Shown here piece after piece: positions 15,854 through 25,125 of a stretch of 64,000 nt of DNA. The notes beneath the pieces are model-generated. The model saw only the letters and a list, made by a program, of their open reading frames with translations. It ran no database searches and was not told where the DNA came from. How positions within the stretch are numbered: the first letter of the stretch is position 1; each line of letters begins with the position of its first letter. The translations under genes were made by a program, and so were the position numbers. Source of the DNA: Atlantibacter subterraneus (GTDB taxonomy: Bacteria; Pseudomonadota; Gammaproteobacteria; Enterobacterales; Enterobacteriaceae); the NCBI RefSeq assembly GCF_027853245.1, contig NZ_JAPTZM010000003.1; one strand, given 5' to 3'.

Positions 15854-16749
15854 CGCAACAGCGGGCAATCCGGCGGCAGGCGGCAACGCAGCGCGCCGGG
15901 CTTCACTTCCAGCCGGAACTGCTGGCCGCTGAGCGGTTCGCCGTCAAGATTAAAGGTCATTTCGTGGGGCGAGGTGATTTCAAACCACGAAGAGATGCCA
16001 TCGACAATATTCGGGCTGTCGTCCGGGCGGGTCAGGGTGGTAAACAGCGCGGGCAGCAGCTCGTCGCCGGTAAAAATCCGCACCCGCAGTTGCCCGTCGT
16101 TGATCAGCGCGTCAGGGCACAGCTGCTGGCCGCCCCCCGCCTGACGCCCGTTGCCAAAACCGATTACCAGCGCGTCACCCTGCCAGTGAAAATTCTCCCC
16201 GCGAATTTCGCAGCGGTCCGGTTGCAGGGTATCCATGCGCAGCAGACCGTGCAGCAAATATGAAACGCTGCCCAGCGCGGCCTTGAGTTTTTCCGGCGTT
16301 TCGGTGGTGATGCGGGTGCCGAAGCCGCCGGTCGCCATATTGATAAATGCCGCTTCGTTATTCACTTCCACCAGATCGATAGGCGTGGCTTTACCGGCAA
16401 TGGCGAGCTTCAGCGCTTTATCCAGTTCATCCGGAATGCCGGTGCTGGTGGCGAAGTCATTGGCCGTGCCGAGCGGCATGATACCGAGCGCCGGGCGTAC
16501 CGCCGTATCAATACGCGACAGCGCGGTCGCCACTTCGTTAATGGTGCCGTCCCCGCCGCCTGCAATCACCGTTTCTACGCCCAGCGCCACCGCTTCCTGG
16601 ACGAAACGTTCGGCATCGCCTTTTTCCCACGTAACGCGAATGTGCAGCGTAATGCCTTCTTCGCGCAGCAGTTTGACTGCGCTTCGCAGCAGGTCATTGC
16701 CTGCGCCTTTGCCATTAAGAACGATCAGTGAAGCGGGGATGCTGTCCAT
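15850..16749 (-). CDS. yegS: Lipid kinase YegS
   Basis: 299 residues, as in E. coli. It has the diacylglycerol-kinase catalytic domain with the nucleotide-binding GGGDGTINEVATAL motif (about residues 62-75) and the following LGTANDFA stretch. E. coli YegS phosphorylates phosphatidylglycerol in vitro; the physiological lipid is unsettled. It is transcribed alone towards the fimbrial operon. In K-12 the gat operon lies between yegS and fbaB; here that slot is taken by the fimbrial genes. Confidence 0.95.
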   Translation of the reverse strand: MDSIPASLIVLNGKGAGNDLLRSAVKLLREEGITLHIRVTWEKGDAERFVQEAVALGVETVIAGGGDGTINEVATALSRIDTAVRPALGIMPLGTANDFATSTGIPDELDKALKLAIAGKATPIDLVEVNNEAAFINMATGGFGTRITTETPEKLKAALGSVSYLLHGLLRMDTLQPDRCEIRGENFHWQGDALVIGFGNGRQAGGGQQLCPDALINDGQLRVRIFTGDELLPALFTTLTRPDDSPNIVDGISSWFEITSPHEMTFNLDGEPLSGQQFRLEVKPGALRCRLPPDCPLLR

Positions 16750-16831
16750 GGGGTGTCCTGAAATGAGTCAATCTTCAGGAAGTTTATCCTGGAAAGGAAA
16801 ATTGCGTGTCAGAACGCACTGAAAGAGAGAG

Positions 16832-16918
16832 AAAAAAATAAGCCTGCGTAAGGGAGATTACGCAGGCTAAGGAGGTGGTTCCTGGTACAACTAGCATTTA
16901 TGGGTTATGTTTTTCAGC
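16832..16918 (-). ncRNA. cyaR: Hfq-dependent small RNA CyaR
   Basis: Read on the minus strand, the 87 bases begin GCTGAAAAACATAACCC and contain the single-stranded AGGAACCACCTCCTT seed region, then the terminator hairpin AGCCTGCGTAA/TTACGCAGGCT (16841-16868) and a U-run. It is nearly identical to E. coli CyaR and sits at the same place, between yegQ and yegS. CyaR represses ompX, luxS, nadE, yqaE and other mRNAs by masking their ribosome sites with its CCUCC loop, and it is activated by cAMP-CRP. Confidence 0.96.
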
Positions 16919-16925
16919 GAAACGA

Positions 16926-16968
16926 ATCATACCCGGATCAATCGTGGCGGTATGTGATCTCTTTCTAA
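16926..16968 (-). promoter_or_regulatory. cyaR promoter with class II-type CRP site
   Basis: On the minus strand TATGAT (16931-16926) is centred near -10 relative to the CyaR 5' end at 16918. A CRP-like site TTAGA-N6-TCACA covers 16968-16953, with a perfect right half; its centre lies about 42 bases upstream of the start, the position for class II activation. This agrees with known CRP control of cyaR in E. coli. Confidence 0.75.
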
Positions 16969-17002
16969 GAATCATCCCATAAGAAAAAATAACTCAAATG
17001 AA

Positions 17003-18364
17003 TTACTTACCGTGAGGATTACGGGTACTCTGACCAGTGAAATTCCGCATCAGCAGGGCAAATTCCAGCGCTAAATCCTGAGGAACTGGCATCCAGACGG
17101 TATAACCATCTCCCGGTGCGATGTCCATTTTCTCTCCTTTAGGGTTTTCGAGATGCTCCAGCGTAAAGTTGATGTTGCCCTGCGGGGTCATCAGCTCCAG
17201 GCTGTCGCCGAGAGAGAATTTGTTTTTCACTTTCACTTCCGCCAGTTCGCCACGACGCTCGCCGGTAAATTCCCCGACGAACTGCTGGCGATCCGATACC
17301 GAGAACCCGTATTCGTAGTTCTGGTAATCATCATGGGTGTGGCGACGCAGAAACCCTTCGGTATAGCCACGATGCGCCAGGCCTTCCAACGTTTCCAGCA
17401 GGGTTGGGTCAAAGGGTTTTCCTGCGGCGGCGTCATCAATCGCGCGGCGGTAAACCTGAGCGGTACGGGCGCAGTAGTAGAAGGATTTAGTACGGCCTTC
17501 GATCTTCAGTGAGTGCACGCCCATTTTGGTCAGGCGTTCAACGTGCTGGATGGCGCGCAGATCTTTGGAGTTCATGATATAGGTGCCGTGCTCGTCTTCG
17601 AACGCGGTCATGTATTCACCGGGGCGCTGGGCCTCTTCCACCATAAACACTTTATCGGTTGGCGCGCCGATGCCCAGCGTCGGCTCGACGGTCTGCACCG
17701 GGATCGGCTCGTGGACGTGCACGATGTTGCCCACGTCATCCTCTTTGCCTTCTTTAACGTTGTATTCCCAGCGGCAGGCGTTGGTACAGGTGCCCTGATT
17801 CGGGTCGCGCTTGTTGATATAGCCGGAGAGCAGGCAGCGGCCAGAGTAGGCCATGCACAGCGCGCCGTGCACGAAGATTTCAATCTCCATATCCGGCACC
17901 TGTTCGCGGATTTCCGCGATCTCTTCCAGCGACAGCTCGCGGGATAAAATCACTCGCGTCAGGCCCATTTGCTTCCAGAACTTCACCGTCGCCCAGTTCA
18001 CCGCGTTGGCCTGCACCGAAAGATGGATGTCCATCTCCGGGAACGCTTCGCGTACCATCATGATCAAACCCGGATCGGACATAATCAGCGCATCCGGGCC
18101 CATATCGATCACCGGTTTCAGGTCGCGGATAAAGGTTTTCAGCTTGGCGTTATGCGGCGCGATATTCACCACTACATAGAATTTTTTACCCAGCGCGTGG
18201 GCCTCGTTAATACCGAGCTGTAAATTCTCGTGGTTAAATTCGTTATTGCGCACCCGCAGGCTGTAACGCGGCTGGCCCGCGTACACGGCGTCCGCGCCAT
18301 AGGCGAAAGCGTAACGCATGTTTTTCAGCGTTCCCGCCGGGGAAAGGAGTTCAGGTTTAAACAT
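17003..18364 (-). CDS. trhP: U32-family tRNA hydroxylation protein TrhP (YegQ)
   Basis: 453 residues, the same as E. coli YegQ. It contains the U32 signature EIFVHGALCMAYSGRC (about residues 162-177), followed by further cysteines (GTCTNACRW). It is required for 5-hydroxyuridine formation at U34 of several tRNAs, in parallel with TrhO. A perfect 7-7-7 inverted repeat (18374-18394) lies directly before the start and could fold in the leader. K-12 has yegP between this gene and baeR; here it is missing. Confidence 0.95.
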   Translation of the reverse strand: MFKPELLSPAGTLKNMRYAFAYGADAVYAGQPRYSLRVRNNEFNHENLQLGINEAHALGKKFYVVVNIAPHNAKLKTFIRDLKPVIDMGPDALIMSDPGLIMMVREAFPEMDIHLSVQANAVNWATVKFWKQMGLTRVILSRELSLEEIAEIREQVPDMEIEIFVHGALCMAYSGRCLLSGYINKRDPNQGTCTNACRWEYNVKEGKEDDVGNIVHVHEPIPVQTVEPTLGIGAPTDKVFMVEEAQRPGEYMTAFEDEHGTYIMNSKDLRAIQHVERLTKMGVHSLKIEGRTKSFYYCARTAQVYRRAIDDAAAGKPFDPTLLETLEGLAHRGYTEGFLRRHTHDDYQNYEYGFSVSDRQQFVGEFTGERRGELAEVKVKNKFSLGDSLELMTPQGNINFTLEHLENPKGEKMDIAPGDGYTVWMPVPQDLALEFALLMRNFTGQSTRNPHGK

Positions 18365-18373
18365 GGTGTTCTC

Positions 18374-18394
18374 GTTCTGATGTCAGGTCAGAAC
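18374..18394 (-). repeat. Inverted repeat in the trhP leader
   Basis: GTTCTGA and TCAGAAC are separated by 7 bases and end 9 bases before the trhP start codon. A hairpin here would sit close to the ribosome-binding region, which otherwise shows only a weak GAGAA. Confidence 0.35.
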
Positions 18395-18414
18395 CGCCTC
18401 ACCGGGTGGGGCGG
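18394..18414 (-). terminator. Possible hairpin terminator after baeR
   Basis: CCGCCTCACC (18394-18403) can pair with GGTGGGGCGG (18405-18414) with one wobble, in the 136-base gap between baeR and trhP. The loop is tight and there is no clear U-run, so termination is only suggested. Confidence 0.25.
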
Positions 18415-18500
18415 CTTGGGGAGAGGGTTATCCCCCACATTGAAGGCGGGAATTGTAGCCTTGAGGGGCAGGGGTGTAAACCGATTCAGCCAGCCAGACG

Positions 18501-19223
18501 CTAAACGATCCGGCAGGCGTCCGCTTCCCATCGATACCCCACGCCATACACCGCACGGATAAACGACTGCTCTTCGTCGAGGGCTTCCAGCTTGCGGCGC
18601 AGGTTTTTGATATGGCTGTCGATGGTGCGGTCGGTCACTACCCGGTAATCGTCGTACAGCTGGTTCAGCAGTTGCTCGCGGGAAAATACTTTGCCCGGTT
18701 CGTGCGACAGGGTTTTCAGCAACCGGAATTCGGCGGGCGTCAGGTCTAACACTTTTTTGCGCCAGCTGGCCTGAAAACGCCCTTCGTCAACCACCAGCGG
18801 GCTTTCGGCATCCTGCTTCGCCAGCTCTTTTTGCGGCTTGCAGCGGCGCAGTATAGTTTTTACCCGCGCCACCACTTCCCGTGGGCTGTAGGGTTTGCAG
18901 ATATAATCGTCTGCGCCGATTTCCAGCCCCAGCAGACGGTCGATCTCTTCGATTTTGGCGGTGACCATTACGATCGGCACTTCGGAAAAGCGGCGGATTT
19001 CCCGGCACAGCGTCAGACCGTCGACGCCGGGCAGCATCAAATCCAGCAGGATCAGCGACGGCGGCGTCTGGCGTACATAATTCAATACGTTATCACCATG
19101 ATCGATCAGCGTCGGCGCATAGCCTGCCGCCCGCAGATAGTCGATTAACAGTTGTCCCAGCTTAGGCTCGTCTTCCACGATCAGAATGCGTGGCGTGTTT
19201 TCATCAATCGGTAGCTCTGTCAT
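18501..19223 (-). CDS. baeR: Envelope-stress response regulator BaeR
   Basis: 240 residues, OmpR family. The receiver domain carries the phosphoacceptor Asp61 in LILLDLMLPGVDG and the switch Lys in YICKPYSP; the C-terminal winged helix ends with VYGVGYRW. With BaeS it responds to indole, tannins, flavonoids and other envelope damage and activates mdtABCD, acrD and spy. It is the last gene of the mdtABCD-baeSR operon, overlapping baeS by 4 bases. Confidence 0.97.
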   Translation of the reverse strand: MTELPIDENTPRILIVEDEPKLGQLLIDYLRAAGYAPTLIDHGDNVLNYVRQTPPSLILLDLMLPGVDGLTLCREIRRFSEVPIVMVTAKIEEIDRLLGLEIGADDYICKPYSPREVVARVKTILRRCKPQKELAKQDAESPLVVDEGRFQASWRKKVLDLTPAEFRLLKTLSHEPGKVFSREQLLNQLYDDYRVVTDRTIDSHIKNLRRKLEALDEEQSFIRAVYGVGYRWEADACRIV

Positions 19224-20626
19224 GCGTCTCTCGGTAATTCGTCGTCGAGGGGTAGCGATACAGTAACGCTAATCCCGCCTGAAGGGGAGTGGTCGGCGCG
19301 CAGCGTGCCGTTATGGGCCGCGACGATATTGGCGCAGATTGCCAGCCCCAGCCCGGAGCCGCCGCTGGCGCGGTTGCGCGATCCTTCGGCGCGGTAAAAG
19401 CGTTCAAACAGCTTGCCGAGCTGGGCGTCAGTTACGCCGGGAGCGCTGTCGGAAAACGCCAGCGTCAGGGTGTCAGCATCGATGCGCCCGTGGATCTGCA
19501 ATCCGCCGCCCGCGTCGGTATAACGCAGGCTGTTTTCCAGCAGATTATTAAACAGCTGCATCAGGCGATCGCCGTCGCCGAATACCACCGCATGATCGGG
19601 CAGTGACAGCGAGATCGTCAGTCCGCGCGCCACAAAACGTTCGCGAAACGCGCCAGCCGCCACTTCCAGCAGGTTGACGATGTCCACCGGGGCTTTCTGG
19701 TACGCCAGCGCGCCTTCATCGGACAGCGACAGCTGATGCAGATCGTCCACCAGCTTGGTAAGCGTACCGACCTCTGCCTGAAGCGATGCCACCGACTCCG
19801 GGGTAAACTGGCGCACGCCGTCCTGGATTGCCTCCAGCTCGCCGCGCAGCACTGCCAGCGGGGTCCGCAGCTCATGGGAGATATCTGCCATAAAGTCGCG
19901 GCGCATCTGCTGGTTTTTCTCCAGCGTGCTGGCGAGCTGGTTAAAGTCCTGGGCCAGTTTACCCAGTTCATCCTGGCTGTTCGTGGTCACGCGCGTAGAG
20001 AAATTCCCCGCCGCCAGCTGGTGGGTGCCTTCCACCAGCCGTTTAACCGGCGCCAGCAGGCCGCGCGCCAGCAGCAGCGTAGCCGCCGCCGCCAGCAGCG
20101 TTGACAGCGCGACAATCAGCCAGCTGGTGCGCCGCTGCTGTTTATCAAAATTGATGTCGGTGGAGCGGGTCAGGCGCTCCACCGGCGAGGCGATCACCCA
20201 GCCGACGCTGGCGTTATTCACGGTGATCGCCCGGCGCATCCCGTCCGGCGGCACCGGCGAGCGCGGGCCGACCAGTACGGTCTGGTTTTCATCAATCACC
20301 CAGAACTGGGTGCGCCAGCCGTGGGGCGGCAAGCCGTTCGGGCGATGGCGATCTTCGTCGGAGTCCCGTTCGAGCGAACGCAGGATTTGAAACACAAAAC
20401 GGTCGTTATGGCGTAAAAATTGCCAGTTACCGTGCAGGGCGTACTGCTCGCCCAGGGCGTCGCTCAGCAGCTCAAGCCGCTGGGCGTTGCCGTGTTTGAT
20501 GTAATCAATAAAGCCGCGCTCGAAGCTAAACCGCACCGCCCAGTGCATGGTGATCAGCAACAAAATGCAGGTGGCGAAAATCGCCAGAAACAGCTTTCCC
20601 GTGATGCCGGGCCGCCACAACTTCAT
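19220..20626 (-). CDS. baeS: Sensor histidine kinase BaeS
   Basis: 468 residues (E. coli 467). Two transmembrane helices (about 11-32 and 168-190) enclose a periplasmic sensor domain. Then follow HAMP, a HisKA domain with the phosphorylated His in MADISHELRTPLAVL (near residue 250), and HATPase_c with an N box (NLLENSLRY) and G boxes (SGLGLAIC). Its ATG overlaps the mdtD stop by one base (TAATG). Confidence 0.97.
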   Translation of the reverse strand: MKLWRPGITGKLFLAIFATCILLLITMHWAVRFSFERGFIDYIKHGNAQRLELLSDALGEQYALHGNWQFLRHNDRFVFQILRSLERDSDEDRHRPNGLPPHGWRTQFWVIDENQTVLVGPRSPVPPDGMRRAITVNNASVGWVIASPVERLTRSTDINFDKQQRRTSWLIVALSTLLAAAATLLLARGLLAPVKRLVEGTHQLAAGNFSTRVTTNSQDELGKLAQDFNQLASTLEKNQQMRRDFMADISHELRTPLAVLRGELEAIQDGVRQFTPESVASLQAEVGTLTKLVDDLHQLSLSDEGALAYQKAPVDIVNLLEVAAGAFRERFVARGLTISLSLPDHAVVFGDGDRLMQLFNNLLENSLRYTDAGGGLQIHGRIDADTLTLAFSDSAPGVTDAQLGKLFERFYRAEGSRNRASGGSGLGLAICANIVAAHNGTLRADHSPSGGISVTVSLPLDDELPRDA

Positions 20627-22032
20627 TACTCGCTCCTTCTGCGTCGCGCGATCACCACGTTTTTACGGGTGTCTTCGGGGACGCGGGTAAATACCAGCGC
20701 GGGCAACGCGATAATCACTGCCATGCTGAGATAGGTATAGAGAAACACGCTGTGCGCCGACTCTGGCGTCAGATGCTGATGGCCGAACGCGCCGAGCAGC
20801 AGCCCGGCAACGGTAACGCCGAGGCTCATGGAAAGCTGCATCACCATCGACAGCAGGCCGTTGCCGCCGCTGGCGAGTTGGTCGGGCAGGTCTTTCAGCG
20901 TCAGGGTATTCATAGTGGAGAAGCGCACCGCGTTGACCACGCCCTGCAACAGCAGCACCACCGGCAATACCCAAATCCAGCCCAGCAGCGCGGTGCCCAT
21001 AAACAGCAGCGTCACCAGCGCCAGCGCGAGGGTGGAGAACACCAGCACCCGGCGATAGCCGAAGCGGTTAACGATCTGCACCACGATACGTTTGATGCCC
21101 ATGCTGCCGAGCACCATCGGGATCATCATTAACCCGGCGTGAAACGGCGAAAACCCCAGGCCAATTTGCAGGAATACCGGCGTCATAAACGGCAGCATCC
21201 CGCTGCCGATGCGCCCGACTAAACTGCCCAGCAGCCCGATAGAAAAACTCGGCGTCTGGAACAGCTCCAGTCTGAACAGCGCCCGCTCGTTGCCTTTGGC
21301 GTGTTTGATATACAGCGCCAGCGCCAGTAAACCGCCTGCCACCATCAGGCCGATCCAGGGAACGGATATGCCGAGGGTTTTTTGCCCGTCCAGCGCCAGG
21401 GTTAACGCCGCCATCCCGAAGGCCAGCATCAGAAAGCCTGAGAAATCGAAGCGCCGGGTTTGCATGGTGTAGTTGGGCATCAGCCACAGCGTGGCGATGG
21501 CACCGACAATCCCCACCGGCAGATTAATCAAAAAGATCCAGTGCCACGAGGCGTACTCCACCAGAATCCCGCCCAGCGCCGGGCCGAGCAACGGGCCGAT
21601 TTGCCCCGGCAGGGTGACGAAGGTCATGGCCGCCATATACTGCTCGCGCGGCACGATTTTCATCACCGTCAGCCTGCCTACCGGCACCATCATCGCGCCG
21701 CCGATCCCCTGCACCACGCGCGCCATAATCAGCCCGTCGAGGGTGCTGGCCTGGGCGCAAAACAGCGAGCCAAGGGTAAACAGCACGATGGCGCTAAAGA
21801 AGATATTGCGCACCCCTACGCGGTCGGCCAGCCAGCCGCTGGCGGGCAACATCACCGCCACGGTCAGCACATAGGAGACAATCACCATATGCATGTGCAG
21901 CGGATCTTCGCCGAGGCTCCGCGCCATCGAGGGCAGGGCGGTGTTCACAATGGTGGTGTCCAGCGTTTGCATAAAGAAACCAAACGCCACAATCCACAGC
22001 TGCCAGCGCACGCTTTTGGGCAATTCCGTCAT
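20626..22032 (-). CDS. mdtD: MFS transporter MdtD
   Basis: 468-residue, 14-TM DHA2-type major facilitator with motif A (GWLADRVGVRNIF, about residues 63-75) and the motif C region GPLLGPALGG. It is carried in the RND efflux operon but is not needed for MdtABC-mediated drug resistance in E. coli, where it has been linked to iron-citrate export (IceT). It starts 3 bases after the mdtC stop and its stop touches baeS. Confidence 0.94.
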   Translation of the reverse strand: MTELPKSVRWQLWIVAFGFFMQTLDTTIVNTALPSMARSLGEDPLHMHMVIVSYVLTVAVMLPASGWLADRVGVRNIFFSAIVLFTLGSLFCAQASTLDGLIMARVVQGIGGAMMVPVGRLTVMKIVPREQYMAAMTFVTLPGQIGPLLGPALGGILVEYASWHWIFLINLPVGIVGAIATLWLMPNYTMQTRRFDFSGFLMLAFGMAALTLALDGQKTLGISVPWIGLMVAGGLLALALYIKHAKGNERALFRLELFQTPSFSIGLLGSLVGRIGSGMLPFMTPVFLQIGLGFSPFHAGLMMIPMVLGSMGIKRIVVQIVNRFGYRRVLVFSTLALALVTLLFMGTALLGWIWVLPVVLLLQGVVNAVRFSTMNTLTLKDLPDQLASGGNGLLSMVMQLSMSLGVTVAGLLLGAFGHQHLTPESAHSVFLYTYLSMAVIIALPALVFTRVPEDTRKNVVIARRRRSE

Positions 22033-22035
22033 TGG

Positions 22036-25000
22036 CTATTCACTCGTCGTTATGGCTTCACCTCCACGACGTTGACGCGTAAAGCGCAGTCGCAGTCGGT
22101 CGAAAAACAGATAAACCACCGGCGTGGTGTAGAGCGTCAACAGCTGGCTCATCACCAGACCGCCGACAATGGTGATGCCCAGCGGCTGGCGCAGTTCTGC
22201 GCCGTCGCCGCTGGAGATCACCAGAGGCAGCGCGCCAAACAGCGCCGCCAGCGTGGTCATCATGATTGGACGAAAGCGTAGCAGACAGGCCTGGAAAATT
22301 GCCTGCTCCGGCGACAACTCGCCTTTACGCTGCGCTTCGATAGCGAAATCTACCATCATGATGGCGTTCTTTTTCACGATCCCGATCAACAGCATAATGC
22401 CGATCAGCGCAATCAGGCTGAACGGCGCGCCGAACAGCTCCAGCGCCAGCAGCGCGCCGACCCCCGCCGAAGGCAGGGTAGACAAGATAGTCAGCGGATG
22501 TACATAGCTCTCATACAGGATGCCCAGCACGATATACACCGTGGCGATGGCCGCGAGGATCAGGAACACCTGCGAGTTCATGGTGTCCTGGAACACCTGG
22601 GCGGTGCCCGCATAGCTGCCGCGTACCGTGGAAGGCACGCCGAGCGAGGTCATGGTGCGGTCGATGGCGTCGCTGGCCTCAGATAACGACACCCCGGTGG
22701 GCAGGTTAAACGCGATGGTCGAAGCCGCCGACAGACCCTGATGGTTGACCGACAGCGGCGCGTTCGCCGGCTGCCAGTGGGCGAAGCTGGACAGCGGGAT
22801 CGGCTTGCCGTCGCTGTTGATGACAAACATCTGGTTCAGGGCGCTGATATCCTGGGTGTAGCGCGGATCGACTTGCATCACCACTTTGTACTGGTTCAGC
22901 GGCTGATAAATAGTGGAAATCTGCCGCTGGCCGAAGGCGTTATTCAGCAAGCCGTTGGCGTCCTGCACGCTGATCCCCAGCCGCGCCATGGTTTCGCGAT
23001 CGTAAATCAGGCTCATTTCCGCGCCGTTGTCCTGCTGGTCAGAGTTAACGTCCGCCAGTTCAGGCAGTTTGGATAGCGCCTGGCGGATCTTCGGCTCCCA
23101 CTCGCGCAGCGCGGCTAAATCGTCGGAGAGTAACGTGTACTGATAGCTGGCGTTGGACTGCCGTCCGCCGACCCGGATATCCTGCACCGCCATTAAAAAC
23201 AGGCTGGCACCCGGCTCCTTCGCGAGCTTTTTACGCAGCCGGTCAATCACCTGCTGCGAGCTTTCATGGCGCTCGCCCAGCGGTTTCAGGGAGATAAACA
23301 TCATCCCGCTGTTCACTCGCGAGCCGCCGGTAAAGCCGGTGACGTTATCCACCGCCGGATCGTCGCGAATAATCTTCATAAAGTCTTCCAGCTTGCCGCG
23401 CATCGCCTGGAAAGAGATGCTCTGATCCGCCTGGATGCCGCCCATCAGACGACCGGTGTCCTGCTCCGGGAAAAAGGTTTTCGGGATGGCGATATACAGC
23501 CAGATATTGAGCGCAATGGTGGCGAGCAGCACCACGCCCACCAGCCGGGTATGGCGCAGCACCCATTGCAGGGATTTAGCGTAACCCTCCTGCAGGGCGA
23601 TGAGCACGCGGCCAACGCCGCGCTTGCGCGGCTGGGCATGCGGTTTATTGGCTTTCAGCAGCCAGCCGCACATCATTGGCGTTAAGGTCAGGGATACCAC
23701 CAGCGAGATGCCTATCGCCACCGAGAGCGTGACGGCAAATTCCCGGAACAGCCGCCCCGGCAGCCCGCCCATTAGCAGCAGCGGCAGGAACACCGCCACC
23801 AGCGACAGGCTCATAGACAAAACCGTAAAGCCCACTTCCCGCACGCCCTGGAGCGCCGCCTGAAGCGGTTTTACTCCGGCTTCAAGATGCCGGGAGATAT
23901 TCTCCAGCACCACGATGGCGTCATCCACTACAAACCCGGTGGCGATAGTCAGCGCCATCAGCGACAGGTTATTCAGGCTGAAGCCGCACAGGTACATCGC
24001 GGTAAAGGTGCCGATTAACGACACCGGCACTGCAATGGCCGGGATAAAGGTCGCGCGCCCGGAGCGTAAAAACAGAAACACCACCAGGATCACCAGCGCC
24101 ACTGAAATCACCAGCGTTTGCTCCACCTCTTCGAGAGATGCGCGAATGGTCGGCGAGCGATCCTGGGCGATTTGCAGATCGATAGACGCCGGAACGATCT
24201 CGCGCAGCTCCGGCACCCGGGCGCGAATGCGATCCACGGTTTCGATAATATTGGCTTCCGGCGCTTTACGGATCATCAGCAAAATCGCCGGTTTGGCGTT
24301 GGTCATCCCGGCGTTGCGCACGTCCTGCACCGAGTCGGTGACCGTCGCCACGTCCTGAAGCTTCACCGCCGCGCCGTTGCGATAGTGAATAATCAGCGGC
24401 TGGTATTCCGCCGCGGTTTTCAGCTCGTCATTGGTCTGGATCTGCCAGCGCCGGTCGCTGTCTTCCAGCGCGCCCTGCGGGCGGCGCACGTTAGCGTCGC
24501 TGATGGCGGTGCGCACCGCGTCCAGCGACACACCCTGGTTAAACAGCGCCTGTGGGTTGAGATCGACGCGTACCGCGGGCAGGGAGCTACCGCCGACGTC
24601 CACGTCGCCGACGCCGTCGATCTGCGCGATGGTCTGCGCCAGCTGGGTCGAGGCATAGTCGTACAGCGCCCCTTGCGACAGGGTATCGGAGGTTAGCGTC
24701 AGAATGATGATCGGCGAATCGGACGGGTTGGCCTTGCGATACGTCGGGCGGCTCGGCATTCCGCTTGGCAACAGGCTCTGGGCCGCGCTGATTGCCGCCT
24801 GCACGTCACGCACCGCGCCGTTGATATCGCGGTCAAAATCAAACTGCAAAATAATCCGCGTACTGCCGAGCGAGCTGGACGAGGTCATCTCATTGACCCC
24901 GGCAATGCGCCCTAACGCGCGCTCCAGCGGCGTCGCCACCGACGAGGCCATGGTCTCCGGCGACGCGCCGGGCAGCGAGGCGCTGACCATAATCACCGGG

Positions 25001-25125
25001 AAATCCACCTGCGGCAGCGGGGCCACCGGCAGCAGGCGAAACGCCAGCACGCCGCACAGCGTTACCGCCAGCGTTAGCAGGATGGTGGCAACAGGCCGAT
25101 AGATAAACAGGGCGTAAAATCGCAC
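22036..25125 (-). CDS. mdtC: RND efflux pump subunit MdtC
   Basis: 1029 residues (E. coli 1025), 12-TM RND transporter. The proton-relay Asp pair is present in GFVVDDAIVV (near residue 400). MdtC forms a B2C heterotrimer with MdtB, joined by MdtA to TolC, exporting bile salts, novobiocin and deoxycholate. Translation begins at a GTG (25125-25123) directly after the mdtB stop, consistent with reading RFYALFIYRPVATILL as the N terminus. Confidence 0.97.
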   Translation of the reverse strand: MRFYALFIYRPVATILLTLAVTLCGVLAFRLLPVAPLPQVDFPVIMVSASLPGASPETMASSVATPLERALGRIAGVNEMTSSSSLGSTRIILQFDFDRDINGAVRDVQAAISAAQSLLPSGMPSRPTYRKANPSDSPIIILTLTSDTLSQGALYDYASTQLAQTIAQIDGVGDVDVGGSSLPAVRVDLNPQALFNQGVSLDAVRTAISDANVRRPQGALEDSDRRWQIQTNDELKTAAEYQPLIIHYRNGAAVKLQDVATVTDSVQDVRNAGMTNAKPAILLMIRKAPEANIIETVDRIRARVPELREIVPASIDLQIAQDRSPTIRASLEEVEQTLVISVALVILVVFLFLRSGRATFIPAIAVPVSLIGTFTAMYLCGFSLNNLSLMALTIATGFVVDDAIVVLENISRHLEAGVKPLQAALQGVREVGFTVLSMSLSLVAVFLPLLLMGGLPGRLFREFAVTLSVAIGISLVVSLTLTPMMCGWLLKANKPHAQPRKRGVGRVLIALQEGYAKSLQWVLRHTRLVGVVLLATIALNIWLYIAIPKTFFPEQDTGRLMGGIQADQSISFQAMRGKLEDFMKIIRDDPAVDNVTGFTGGSRVNSGMMFISLKPLGERHESSQQVIDRLRKKLAKEPGASLFLMAVQDIRVGGRQSNASYQYTLLSDDLAALREWEPKIRQALSKLPELADVNSDQQDNGAEMSLIYDRETMARLGISVQDANGLLNNAFGQRQISTIYQPLNQYKVVMQVDPRYTQDISALNQMFVINSDGKPIPLSSFAHWQPANAPLSVNHQGLSAASTIAFNLPTGVSLSEASDAIDRTMTSLGVPSTVRGSYAGTAQVFQDTMNSQVFLILAAIATVYIVLGILYESYVHPLTILSTLPSAGVGALLALELFGAPFSLIALIGIMLLIGIVKKNAIMMVDFAIEAQRKGELSPEQAIFQACLLRFRPIMMTTLAALFGALPLVISSGDGAELRQPLGITIVGGLVMSQLLTLYTTPVVYLFFDRLRLRFTRQRRGGEAITTSE

